NCBI GenBank assembly: GCA_026874595.1
Contig: CM049309.1
Span: 54,782,079-54,846,078 of the forward strand
From: Sipunculus nudus
Taxonomy: Eukaryota; Annelida; Sipuncula; Golfingiida; Sipunculidae
DNA: 64,000 nucleotides
Direction: 5' to 3'
Of the stretch, positions 1 to 11,346 are shown piece by piece. The notes below the pieces were generated by a model. The model was not told where the DNA came from and did no database searches. It was given only the letters and a program-made list of their open reading frames with translations. Within the stretch, counting starts at the first letter, position 1; each line of letters begins with the position of its first letter. A program made the translations under genes and the position numbers.

Positions 1-754
1 TCATTGACTATTGAATTAATGGAAATATGAGGATTTGATGGTGCTGTTGTAATTAGAAACAGCCATGTTTATTCTCACTGAACGGTCACAAAACATGATG
101 TAAATAGTAATAATATGTAAATAATTCCTCTTTGAAGAACAAAATTTTACATTTGAATTCTATCACACAAACACAAGACTGATTGGTATAGGTTATTACA
201 GAAAGCTGAGCATATAAACACATAGTTAGCTATGAACACTGGCACTTGGGCAATTAAAAGTAACACAGGCTGGGCCTGAGAAATATAATTAATTTTTCTT
301 TTGCCTAAGTTGGGCCTTGGGTTGGGGGGGAGGGGGTCACACAGCAGTTTCCAAGGCTTCAGGACCACTACCATGTGCTGGCAGAGAACAAAGTAGCAAC
401 TGGTATGCCTGCTTATCCAGAACTGGATGCATTCAAAGCAAACAAGTAAAAACAATTTAAAAAGGATTTGCGTTACATGCTGTGTATTGTTCAATCAGAA
501 CTTGCTGGGCAGGGTGGTCACTGGTCACCCATCCAAAAGCTATCAGAGCTCGATCAAGCTTACCTCAGATGATCGTTTGGACTGTACAACATATCTCTCA
601 TAGCATGGTCACACTGTTCCGAAATTAACGGTAAAGCTAACTGTTCTTTTATCATTTCAAGACTTCCTGTATTTACAGGAAATGCTGATGATAAAGTAGG
701 TAGCTACAATCAGTGGCGATCAAATGTGAAAGATCTCATAAGTGACAATTTCAC
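1..754 (+). other. Tropomodulin intron, no recognised content
   Basis: This lies upstream of the first visible tropomodulin exon, so it is probably intronic. It is AT-rich with a short G-run near 325-340. The open frames are short, not flanked by convincing splice sites, and match nothing I know. Confidence 0.5.
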
Positions 755-1367
755 TCCTGACTCTGAAATTTTGCATTTGTATAGATCTCACATAGCTCTT
801 TATCATATGCAAAACTGGTGGGGCCACCTGCAACCATTTTTGCCATCTGTTTGTCTGCCGTGGGACAAAATCACTCATATCTCCACAGTGGTTTGACTTT
901 TCTGCCTAAAATTTTGCATGTATATACATCTTGGATAGCTGTCTCAATTTTGTGGCAGGTGGCGCCACCTACTTTCAAGTTCTGGCTGCAGACATCCTGG
1001 CTTATATTTCAGGACTGGTTTGATGTATCCTCCTGAAATTTTGCATGTCTATAAATTTCACATAGCTCTTTATCATATGTAAAACTGGTTGCGCCACCTG
1101 CAACAATTTTTGCAGAGTGTCCCTCTGTTTGTCTGCCGTGGGATAAAATCACTTAAATTTTGGCAGTTGTTTGACTTATCTGCCTAAAATTTTGCAATTG
1201 TATACAACTTGGATAACTTTCTGGATTTTGTGGCAGGTGGTGCCACCTACATACACATTTTGGCAGCAGATGTCCATGCTAATATGCAACACACCTCTTT
1301 CTATTTCAGCTGTCCCACTCTGGTTTTGGCAGATACACGAGCGGATTGTCGACTATTCGTATTCTAG
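755..1367 (+). repeat. H2-family element, 3' fragment
   Basis: The segment matches the 3' half of the complete H2 copies at 8639-10357 and 32277-33858. It shares the phrases around TTTTGCAT, the palindromic GGTGGCGCCACC near 960, and the terminal part ending TATTCTAG at 1367. The 5' fold-back and most tandem units are missing, so it is a 5'-truncated, diverged copy. The start is approximate. Confidence 0.7.
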
Positions 1368-1812
1368 TTACTATACTATATTTACTTGGTGAACAAAAAA
1401 TATGAATAATGAATACACTCACGTGAAAATTTTACAAAAGCACAATTGAGGAACGTGCTGTCCTCAAAGTCCGAATGCCAGAGTTGCATCACCTGACATT
1501 CAAACACTTATATACCCGCCTACAGGTGGCCCTGTGACAACTTTAAGAGAAATAACCAATAAAAAGAGGTCACAGTTCACAGAAAACCCTGGGACATGAT
1601 GTACCAATTAAATGGAGAGTTACAACGATGCTGGACTAGAAAACGGAAGTAAATAACGAACTGCAAACTGAAGAGTGGAGAGGTACTGAAATGATGCTGG
1701 CCTATGAAATAAAGCAGATATGGTTACAGGCTACCGTTACATATATATTTATATATAATATCTTAAGTTAATTATTAGTTTGATGCTTGTCTACTGCGTA
1801 CATATATTTTAG

Positions 1813-1943
1813 GTGTTGCCAAGCATGAGGGTTTTAAACTTGTCCCTGATGAGCCACCAAACCCAACAGATGTGGAGGACAGCCTGAAGAGGTTGAAAGA
1901 CAATGACCCCAAGCTTAAGGAAATCAACTTAAATAATATCAAG
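1813..1943 (+). CDS. TMOD: Tropomodulin, internal coding exon (linker into LRR domain)
   Basis: This exon belongs to tropomodulin, which caps the pointed end of actin filaments together with tropomyosin. The acceptor TTTTAG precedes 1813 and the donor GTATTG follows 1943. The reading begins with the last two bases of a split codon and gives GFKLVPDEPPNPTDVEDSL, then NDPKLKEINLNNIK. This is the family signature just before and at the start of the leucine-rich repeats: the PVPDE...TDVE and NDPKL..VNLNNI motifs of vertebrate TMODs. The exon ends on a complete codon. Earlier exons, with the tropomyosin-binding and first actin-binding regions, lie outside the window. Which family member this is (invertebrates often have one) cannot be decided here. 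Confidence 0.93.
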
Positions 1944-2394
1944 GTATTGCACCATATCTAATAAACATCAATAAATGAAAACCTAAAACAGTGTGCAGAC
2001 TAAGTATGCCCATAGATTCATCTTGAGCTATATAAATATGTATTTACTAGAGAGTAAATAACTTGGATCTCTTATTCCAGTAAAAAAAGGATTTAATCAG
2101 TAGGACAATACATTTACAGTTTTGTACAAAATGTTTACAAAATAATGCACATATCCAAACCCTGAGTAATATATATTTGCAGTGTATGACTCGAATATAT
2201 GGAAGCTTAATCAGATACCTAGCTTATATAAAGCTAAATGGTATCACCTGATTTCATTTTTTGTGTGTGTGATATTAAAAGATAACCACTTATTTTTATA
2301 GACAGATTGTGAATAGATGTCACACCAGTGTATTTGGTTATTGTTTATTAAAAAGAAAATAATTTGTATAGAAATTTAAATAATCTGTTGACAG
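1944..2394 (+). other. Tropomodulin intron
   Basis: A short AT-rich intron with donor GTATTG and acceptor TTGACAG. I see no repeat or RNA gene in it. Confidence 0.85.
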
Positions 2395-2502
2395 ACAATG
2401 ACTGTTGATCAGATGGTAGAGTTCGGAGAAGCTTTGAAGAATAACACACACCTTGAGTCACTACTGATGGCTAACACCAAGGCAACAGACAGGGTAGCGA
2501 AG
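2395..2502 (+). CDS. TMOD: Tropomodulin, LRR exon
   Basis: This is exactly 36 codons in phase 0, with acceptor TTGACAG and donor GTGAGT. The translation begins TMTVDQMVEFGEALKNNTHL and continues to TDRVAK. It aligns with the tropomodulin leucine-rich repeat that in vertebrates reads LKAYAEALKEN followed by a strand and a short NDPVA-type turn. It joins in frame to the exon at 8131, where the next repeat starts (SIAEGLKSNQSLKVL). Length and phase match on both sides, so I see no sign of a missing exon. Confidence 0.92.
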
Positions 2503-5500
2503 GTGAGTTATCATAAATGAAAGAGAGAGAGAGAGCAGCTGATGTTTATGAAATAGGTTTCAGTATTTTATTGAAAAAAAAGGATTTTGATTATCCTGCT
2601 ATCAGATAGTTATTGTGTCTTTCAATGTTCATTAAGTGACACAGAGTAACTCTTAGGGAGCAAAATGAAGCAGTGAAGGATTTTCCCCAAATAAATCAAT
2701 AAAAAAAATAATTTGAATTAAGAACAATTTATTCCATATCAAGACCCTTGTCCAGCTGAATTTTCTTGACACTTTTCAAAGACATAAGAGCATAATTTTT
2801 AGAGAATCTGTGAGCTTATGCGACGATGCGGTGGTGTCCTTACGCCGTCCACTGTACAATAACCCATGCTGTATCAAAATCTGTCAGAGCAAGCAGCACC
2901 AAATTTTGTGGAAAAATCAGCCACATGTCAAACTTTATCAGATTGAGCCCAGTTTTAGCTCAGTTTAGTGTAAGTAAACTAGGCTATAGTGATCAGTCAG
3001 CGTCTGTGGTCTGTCCATCCTTCCATCTGTCTGTCACTCTGTCCATCTGTCTAGTCTGTATGTTAGTTCTAGACTGCCATGTGTTGACTGCCATGTGTTG
3101 ACATGGTTGGACCAAGAAACCTGTAATTGAAAATCCAGGGAGGTCAAACTCCTTGAAAACCTGAAATTAGGTCACTGTGACCTATACCCTCAGAGCTATG
3201 TGGCTTGGAAGTACCCCAGAATAATTAAAAATTTGATACAAAACCTCCAATATCTTGATACTTAATGCATGGATTGCTATGAATCTTGCCTTGAATATTG
3301 ACCATGACTAGTGTAGTAAGTTCCCAAAAACTAATGGTGCCACCCATTTTTTACTTGTTTTTGAGACCGTCAAATAACAGCAATTACATCAGTTTCTCAA
3401 CTGTGGTTTCATCTAGTGTCTTGACACCTGGTCTGTTTATTGATTATGACTGGTTTCTTCAATTCCTGAAGACTGGTGATGCCATCTGTATTTTTTCTGT
3501 TTTTTACAAATTATTTCTATGTTTTTGGACTGCCAAATTATAATGATACTATCAGATTTGCAACTGTGGTTTCATCTATTGTCCTGAAACCTAGTGTGTT
3601 ATTTTGACCCTGCTTGGGGATGCCCTACAGTAAACACTCTGTTTATCTGTCTGTTAGTCTTTCTGTATGTCCTTCAAATTTGTTTCCTGATGATAACTCC
3701 AGTTTGGATAGACATACAGATTTTAAATTTGAGTTATATATGGCCCACCTCTAATGCAAGAACTCTGTTGATTTTGGGGTTAAGGGGTCAAAGGCCAAAG
3801 TCTCAGCTAGGACCCATTTATTTAAAATGATAATGGATGCATTTTGAGCCTAACTTTTCAGCCCAAACCTTCAATCTGGCACATATAGCTGACCTGCCAT
3901 TAGGAGAAAAACTTCATCTATATTGGGGTCAATGGTCAAGGTCACAAGGACCATCTGTCTGCATATTTATTTCCTGATGATAACTCCATTTTAGATTAAC
4001 ATATTGGTTTCAAACCTGATTTATATATTATAATAATATAATTTTATAGGGAAAAAGCTAAAAAATCTTCACCAAAACTGTCCAGCCAAATTGTTCAATA
4101 TTCCACAGACATAATCACAGAAACAATCTCTCAAGTTTGTTCAAATAGTTCCAGTTCAAAGATTTTTGGTCAAGTTAAAAGGAGCTGATCTTTGTAATTT
4201 GGCCAAATATGCATACTAAAACCACAATCATGGAAATGACAGGAGCTGTCATAACCAAATTTAATGAAAATGTTGGTTCCATAAGTCATATTTGAAAATG
4301 AGGTATTGGTGGTACCACCTGGAACAACCTTTTTTGTACAGGGGTCAACAGTACATTAACCCATAATTTCTCAGGAATAGCAGGAGCTAGCATCACAAAT
4401 TGTATGCAAAAATCAGTCACATGTCAAATGTTGTGGGATTGAGGTTTTTGTTGTGCCACCTATACCAACTTGCATTTACCGGGGGATAAGTTAGAAAACC
4501 TTTGAATATCTCCTTCTCAGAAATCATTTAGCAAAATTATTAAGTATTTCACAGAAATTATCGAAGAAATGAGCTCATAAGTTTGTTCAAATGGTTTGGA
4601 TTCAATGAACTTAGTTACAGGAATTTAAACTTTAGTCATTTGCCCAAGTAAGCATACTAACATTACAATCTCAGAAACGGCAGGAGCTAGATTCACCCAA
4701 GTCACACAACTCTAATTTGAAATTGAGGTTTATGTGGCACCATTCTTGTGTACAAGAAAGCCATCAAAAATGGAATGACAGGCCAAAATTTCAGGCAGAT
4801 ACATCAGACTTCTCCTCAGTCAGGTGCACTGGCTGACCAAGTTTAGCTGAGGAATGCACTTGTCAACCAAGTTAAGCGAAGTTAATTGCCAAATGCAGCT
4901 ACTGCACTGAGTGAATTCATGACCTGTAGCTGGCGGCACTGGAGAAATGTCTAGTCTGTGCATGTGACACATTCACACAACCTTTGTTACCTCACATGAA
5001 TGGCACTCCTGTGTCCCAGGGGAAAAATGTGACAATATGCAGAAGAAGCCAAAATATACATTTACCTATCATTACAAAGTGTCAGAACCAACAAAGAGAA
5101 TATGCTTTGTGGGGCTGTGACTGTGCACAGAATTTTCATTTAATAAATTAAAAGTAAAAAAAAAGACTTGAAAACAGTGTAATCGGGACACTGTATTGTT
5201 CATTTCATGAATAAAGCAGGAAAGATGTATCATAATTTCAGAATGTTCAACTACAATGACAAAGTATAAAATCCAATTGTAGTTTGCTTTCAGTTGGGAA
5301 TGGACAATGTAAACTGTGAAACCACTGTTTTCTTGAAATATAATTTAAAATCTTAACCTTCAGATGGTCAGACTGCATTAATTCTGATTAAGTTAAGCAT
5401 GAAGTTAAAAATTTACATAATTAGGCAGGTAGCAAAACTGCTATTTAAAATGGGTTAACCACTGGAGTTAACTGTCATGTCCATAAATTAACACCCGAAG

Positions 5501-5774
5501 TGGTCTCTGGGCTGCTGACCCTTTCCAGGGAACTGACATTTCCAGCTGAGCTGCTTGTCCCAAAGAGGAAGCATTAAACCCCTGTCCAGGAGTATATAGC
5601 CCAAACAATGAGTAGTTGGTGGAGTCACTTAACTGCAGCAGTGCTGGGATAGAAATTTAACATTGCTTAACTGCCCGGGACAGGTGATTTATGCTTTCAG
5701 GCAGATAAAAACCCATAGCTCCCTGCCTAATAGACAGGCAGAAGATCCAGCCACAGTTATGCTGATGACCAGTG
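2503..5774 (+). other. Tropomodulin intron, part 1, with fossil repeats
   Basis: A purine-rich (GA)n stretch follows the donor near 2521-2535. From about 2950 to 4900 the sequence looks like old repeat debris. A decayed H3-like start (TTTTAGCTCAG near 2955) carries a TAAACT/AGTTTA fold-back. Around 3590-4020 it resembles the 280-290 bp units at 17190-18200 (GGATGCATTTT, GGTCAAGGTCACA). Degraded GGTGGTACCACC-type palindromes recur near 3340, 4315 and 4450. I recognise nothing between 4900 and 5774. Confidence 0.5.
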
Positions 5775-6758
5775 TCAATTTGTCTGGGGATACTAAGTTT
5801 TCATACCGGTCCCCCCGCTGCCGCATATAAATCTTGTTGGAGCGATAACTCAAAAAAAATTTCACAGATCTTAAACAAACTTGGTATATGTATAGATATG
5901 GGTGAGAGGACGATGCCTATTTGAAATGAGGTCATGACCTTGAACAGTAGAGTGTCCTTGACCTTGAATAGGTCCAATTTTGGGGAAAATCACACAAATT
6001 CTTTAATATCTCAAGAAATCTTGCATGGATTGATCCCAAAATCAAGTTGATGGAAGATCATGGATAGGGTTGTCATGTTCCAGAAACTGGTGGTGCCACC
6101 TATTATTGTATCCGCCAAAACAGAGTTTTGCGGATACTATGTTTTCAGCCCACCGCCGCCGCCGCGTAGGTGTCCAGAGAACTCCTCCGTAACCGCTGGG
6201 AGGAATTTTACGAAACCCGGGATTATGTTCGGGTCACATGTGAACTGCTGCAGTCCGATTTTGTTTTGACCTTTGACCTTTCCTCTGCGCTCTGCGTCCG
6301 TTTGTGCGTCTGTTTCCACACATAAACCCACATATCTTGGGAACCGTTTGACCGATCAGGAAAATTTTTTTGCACAAATGTAGCCCTTGGAGAGCTTTAT
6401 AACATGCACAAAAATGGTGGCACCACCTGCAACCATGTTTGCACAGTGTCCATCTGTTCGTCTGCCTTGGGTTAAAATCACTCATATCTCTGCAGTGACT
6501 TGACTAAGTATTACTTGAATAAGCATTATAAGTCATAAACTAATGGACAGATTTATTTCATATTATGCATATACATAGACATGGGTTAGGGGATGATGTA
6601 TATTGAAATTGGGGTCATGACCTTTTCTATGAGAGTGACCTTTTCTATGAGTGTGGTCTGATATTAATTGTTGCTGAAGATGGGGGGCCAATTCTTAAAG
6701 GGGAGGGGATTAATTGTCTGGGGATACTATGGCACCTGCAGTGCCAAGCTATATCTAG
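5775..6758 (+). repeat. H4-family element with an embedded H2 5' end
   Basis: The left part (5778-6107) has the right arm of the H4 5' fold-back (TCTGGGGATACTA) and H4 body sequence also present at 16510 onward. At 6108 it switches to an H2 5' end (GTATCCGCC, fold-back, CCGCCGCCG run) and H2 body to about 6507. It then switches back to H4 sequence (GCATTATAAGTCA, GGGGTCATGACC). The 3' end has the perfect hairpin TGGCAC-ctgca-GTGCCA at 6730-6746, then ATATCTAG ending at 6758. The H2 block is either nested or a chimera formed at a shared ACTTGAC. Confidence 0.7.
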
Positions 6759-8130
6759 TTTCAATTTGACATGAAAAATATACTCTTGTTTTATATGATA
6801 TATTAACAGTTTATAAATACAGCACCCCTTATTAATAACTATTTGCTAACAAATGTTCGGGAATTAATACTCTAATAAAAAATATTCAGGCAGGTAATGG
6901 ACACATTTGAGCAGATGACTTTCATCAACTGGCTGCCTGACATGGCAGGTAAGAAACAAAGTCAATATCTAACCCTGCAGTGGTCAGTTGATTGACAACT
7001 CGACATGTATCAACTAGTGGCACAAGAGAGGAGGGAAGTTATTCAGTAACAGGATAATTTTCTCTAAAACATCAGAACTAATACTGCTTAACCAAACAAA
7101 GACAAATGTCATATATCAATTGGTCAAAGGAAAATTACCCATCCCTCCGTCTAAAGCTAACAGTAAATTGTAAGCACAATGAAAGCAGAATAAAATAGGA
7201 AATTCACCATCTTTCTATCTTTAACATTTAATTAAAAGTGCATAATATATGAAAATCAGGGAACAAATTTACATGAAGTTTAAAAGCGAATAAAAACGAA
7301 AGGAAGATGAAATAATAATAGATGAGCTTAGAAGCTGACACCTGTCTGTATCTATAAATGAAGTATTTATTGTATTAAAATATCTCTTATACATGTTTCC
7401 TGCCAAGATTGGTTGCTCACAAAACAAATTAGAAAGAAATTGTTTACAAAAAACATTCAAGGGACTTGAAGTTCTTAGTATAATGGGGGTGAAATCAGTT
7501 CAGTAAATATAGTTTGGACCGCACTTGAAAAGTGGTGCACTGTAGTGATCATCTTGTCCGTCTGTTCGTCTGTCTTTTAGTCTGTCTGTCATGGCATCCA
7601 TCTGTCAGCGACACTTCCTATCATGTGCATTATCTCAACAAGAAACATTTTATCTTTCTAAAATTTACAGGGATGATTGGTGTCTATGAGGGCTAAAGAC
7701 CTAACAAATAACAGGCCCATGTAAAACCCAATATGGCTTCCAAAACACAATCAGTGATTTTCAGAATATTTAACAGAATATTGACACCCATGACAATATG
7801 TTAGCTTTCAAATTATTACTCCCGTTAAATCTAATATGGCTGCCAATCAAATATTTAAAAATCCTTTCACAATAACTTTTTAGATAATGTAATGATTTTG
7901 CATTGTTTGTGCTGATAAATTTCAGACTAAACTGACATCCAGTATGGCCAAAGGGTTGCCATTTTGAGGATCTGGCAATCACAGGGCCCTAATTAAGGAC
8001 CTTTACAGACCCTAACCGCTAGTTGTTTGCAAAATGAATATTTATGCAAGGTTTTCCTGTCATGGGGTAAGATGAAAATATAAGATTACAGGGTAAATAT
8101 TTTCGCTTACCCTTCTGTGTTTGTTTTCAG
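6759..8130 (+). other. Tropomodulin intron, part 2
   Basis: AT-rich intron sequence up to the acceptor TTGTTTTCAG. A GTCCGTCTGTTCGTCTGTC run near 7555-7590 is typical of the start of H3-like repeats, but no clear termini are present. I see no gene. Confidence 0.5.
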
Positions 8131-8274
8131 TCAATAGCTGAGGGTCTTAAAAGTAACCAGAGCTTGAAGGTGCTGAATCTGGAGTCTAACTACATCAGCG
8201 GTGAATCAATTGTTAAGATCCTGGAGGCTGTGGCTGAACATCAAGTGTTGCAAGAATTCCGTGTCGCCAACCAG
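8131..8274 (+). CDS. TMOD: Tropomodulin, central LRR exon
   Basis: This is 48 codons in phase 0, with acceptor TTTTCAG and donor GTATGT. The translation contains GLKSNQSLKVLNLESNYISG, the best-conserved stretch of the tropomodulin LRR domain (vertebrate LKTLNVESNFISG), followed by IVKILEAVAEHQVLQEFRV. These repeats form the curved C-terminal domain that binds actin at the pointed end. The exon ends ANQ, where vertebrate proteins have DNQ. Its introns are large (5.6 kb and 5.3 kb) because of inserted repeats. Confidence 0.95.
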
Positions 8275-8638
8275 GTATGTAACTGGTCATTTTATCTCAT
8301 TCACCACACACAGATTTATTACATGAATACTCATTATATACTGGTTTGTGATGTGAACACTCAGTACATATAGCAAACACCTAGTAAATACAGATATGTA
8401 ATTTGAACATTTCACTATATGTAGATTTGTTCTTTGAACACTCAGATTACATCCAGATTTGTAATGTTAACATTCATTACACAAAGATTTGTAATCTGAG
8501 CTCTTGTTAAACAGAGATTTGTTATGTGAACATTTTTATCTGCAGATTTGTAATGTAGGATACTGATTAAAACTTAGATCTTTGAAATGTTAGCTTTCAA
8601 AAAGCTTTATAATTTAAACACATATTACTTACATAATT
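8275..8638 (+). other. Tropomodulin intron, short degenerate repeats
   Basis: Several loose copies of a phrase like TACA.AGATTTGTAATGTGAACA recur between about 8310 and 8560 at roughly 45-55 bp spacing, which looks like a decayed minisatellite. No coding signal is seen. Confidence 0.45.
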
Positions 8639-10357
8639 GTATCCGCCAAAACAGAGTTTTGCGGATACTATGTTTTCAGCTGCACGCCGCCGCCGCCGCC
8701 GCGTAGGTTTCCGGAGAACTCCTCCATAACCGCTGGGCGGAATTTTACGAAACCCGGGATTATGTTCGGGTCACATGTGAACTGCTGCGCCCCGATTTTG
8801 TTTTGACCTATGACCTTTCCTCTGCGCTCTGCGTCCGTTTGTGCGTCTGTTTCCTCACATAAACCCACATATCTCGGGAACTGTTTGACGGATCAGGAAA
8901 ATTTTTTTGCACAAATGTAGCCCTTGGAGAGCTTTATAACATACACAAAAAATGGTGGCACCACCTGCAACCATGTTTGCACAGTGTCCATCTGTTCGTC
9001 TGCCTTGGGTTAAAATCACTCATATCTCTGCAGTGACTTGACTAATTCACTTGAAATTTGGCATGCGTATACATCCTGGATAGCTTTTCTGATTTTGTGA
9101 CAGGTGGCGCCACCTACATTCACGTTTACACTGCAGACATCCAAGCTCATATCTCAGGAACCGTTTGACCGATTAGGAAAATTTTTTTGCACAAATGTAG
9201 CCCTTGAAGAGCTTTATAATATACACAAAAAATGGTGGCGCCACCTGCAACCATGTTTGCACAGTGTCCATCTGTTTGTCTGCCTTGGGTTAAAATCACT
9301 CATATCTCTGCAGTGACTTGACTAATTCACCTGAAATTTGGCATGCGTATACATCCTGGATAGCTTTTCTGATTTTGTGACAGGTGGCGCCACCTACATT
9401 CACGTTTACGCTGCAGACATCTAAGCTCATATCTCGGGAACCGTTTGACCGATCAGGAAAATTTTTTTGCACAAATGTAGCCCTTGGAGAGCTTTATAAC
9501 ATTCACAAAAAATGGTGGCGCCACCTGCAACCATGTTTGCACAGTGTCCATCTGTTTGTCTGCCTTGGGTTAAAATCACTCATATCTCTGCAGTGACTTG
9601 ACTATTTCACCTGAAATTCGGCATGCGTATACATCCTGGATAGCTTTTCTGATTTTATGACAGGTGGCGCCACCTACATTCACGTTTACGCTGCAGACAT
9701 CCAAGCTCATATCTCGGGAACCATTTGACCGATGAGGAAAATTTTTTTGCACAAATGTAGCCCTTGGAGAGCTTTATAACATACGCAAAACTGGTGGCGC
9801 CACCTACAGCCATTTTTGCACAGCTCCTGTCTGTTTGTCTGCCATGGGATAAAATCACTCATTTCTCGCAGTGGTTTGACATATCGGGCTATAATTTTGC
9901 TGGTTTATACATCCCCGACAGCTCTCTTGATTTTATTACAGGTGGAGCCACCTGCATTCTAGTGTATGCAGCAGACATCCAAGCTCATATCTTGGGAACC
10001 GTTTTGCATGTGTATAGATCTCACATAGCTCTTTATCATACGCAAAACTGGTGCCGTCACCTGCAACCGTTTTTGCCCAGCCTCCATCTGATTGTCTGCC
10101 ACGAGCTAAAATCACTCATATACATGTAGTGGTTTGACTTATCTGCCTTAAATTTTGCATATGTATACAACTGGGACGGCTTTCTGGATTTTGTGGTGGG
10201 GGGGCAACCTTCATACACAATTTGGCTGCAGACATCCATGCTAATATGCAACACTTCACTCTATTTCCCCTTGCCACTTAATCCATGCCTCACTTCACCC
10301 GTTCCACTCTGATTTAGGCGGATACACGTAGTCGCTTGTCGACTACCCGTATTCTAG
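8639..10357 (+). repeat. H2 element, complete copy (Helentron-like, non-autonomous)
   Basis: The 5' end is GTATCCGCC, within a fold-back at 8641-8666 (arms ATCCGCCAAAAC and GTTTTGCGGAT, one-base bulge). The 3' end has GGCGGATAC, the inverse of the 5' terminus. It is followed by the hairpin GTAGTCG-cttgt-CGACTAC and TATTCTAG ending at 10357. The core is a tandem array of 280 bp units (clear between about 8950 and 9800) with the palindrome GGTGGCGCCACC twice per unit. There is no substantial ORF. The fold-back, subterminal inverted repeat and 3' hairpin plus CTAG match the Helentron/HINE plan known from animals. Confidence 0.8.
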
Positions 10358-10464
10358 TTAAAATTTGAACAGAGATTCTGCAAAAGAGGAGTTTCATGTG
10401 TAAGGAAGTACAGAATTATTGTTTGCTTTCCTTTGGCTCAGCAGGGTTTGCTTTCCTTTAGCTC
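10358..10464 (+). other. Tropomodulin intron spacer
   Basis: Short spacer between repeats with nothing recognised. Confidence 0.5.
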
Positions 10465-11000
10465 AGCAGGGTGTCCATCCATTAACATGGCACGTTTTGA
10501 AACCTTTATGACTATGAATATTAAATTTGACATACCGTTAGCCATCCCTAAGTTCTCCAATAAAACCTGAAACTAGGTCAGTGCGACAACATTCCTTTGA
10601 GAAATAAAGGAAAAACCTCTGTTTTCCAGAAAAAACCTGTTGTTGCACATTAAAACTGTGTATTATGGAAACCTCTGTTTTTAATCTATTCATATTTGAA
10701 ATAACCATTCCTGCATATATTTCCTATGTACATGCCAGAAAATAGATAAAATTTGCATAAATATTTGAAGTTATTGACCCAAACATAATGCACTTTGTCA
10801 AAAAACTGGAAATATATTTCTTCAATTAACATGGTAATTTGTTATGCTAGAGATCTAATTTTAATCATATATCTATATTCAACTGAGTTTTAATTGTTTA
10901 CCAGAAATTAGATCAAAATTTTGTAATTTTTTAGCTCAGCTGACTCAAAGTTAACTGAGCTATAGGAATAGCGGTACCCTCTAGAATAATTAAACATTTG
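10465..11000 (+). repeat. H3-family fragments
   Basis: From 10465 to about 10920 the sequence matches the body of H3 copies (GGCACGTTTTGAAACC, AGGAAAAACCTC, TATGTACATGCCAGAAA). A fresh H3 5' end then appears at 10933-10961, with fold-back arms AGCTCAGCTGACT and AGTTAACTGAGCT. No 3' end is seen, so these are truncated pieces. Confidence 0.65.
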
Positions 11001-11346
11001 ATACAAAACCTCCAGAATCCTATAATTAAGCACCCCATCGAGGAGCTTATTTTTTTTTAAGGTGAGTCTGCTTCCGTGTCCACTTCCTCACTTTTAAAAT
11101 GCTTCTGTCTCCTACATGCTTGCATCTACCAATCTACCATCTAATTTAGTGGAAGGCATTGAATTATGACTCTAAAAAACTGATTAACATTTGGTTGACC
11201 TTGACCCATATTTGTGCAATTTATTAGCACTTTAGCATTTTCCCCAATGACTAAAAATCATCAAAAAGTGGTTTTAGGTGTATCTTAGGCATACTCTCAG
11301 ATATTCTTGGATATCAGTATTGCATTATACTAATTCCACAGTTTTT

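Noticed and set aside
147-494. 115-codon minus-strand open frame at the window start
   Set aside because: Antisense to the tropomodulin gene, no known motif, and no splice or start context supporting a gene.
5460-5770. Possible tRNA-derived SINE
   Set aside because: I could not find convincing A and B box sequences or a poly(A)/simple-repeat tail.
9104-9596. Two near-identical open frames (9104-9316, 9384-9596) of 70 codons
   Set aside because: They are the same stretch of two adjacent 280 bp H2 units. The unit length is not a multiple of three and the frames have no coding character.
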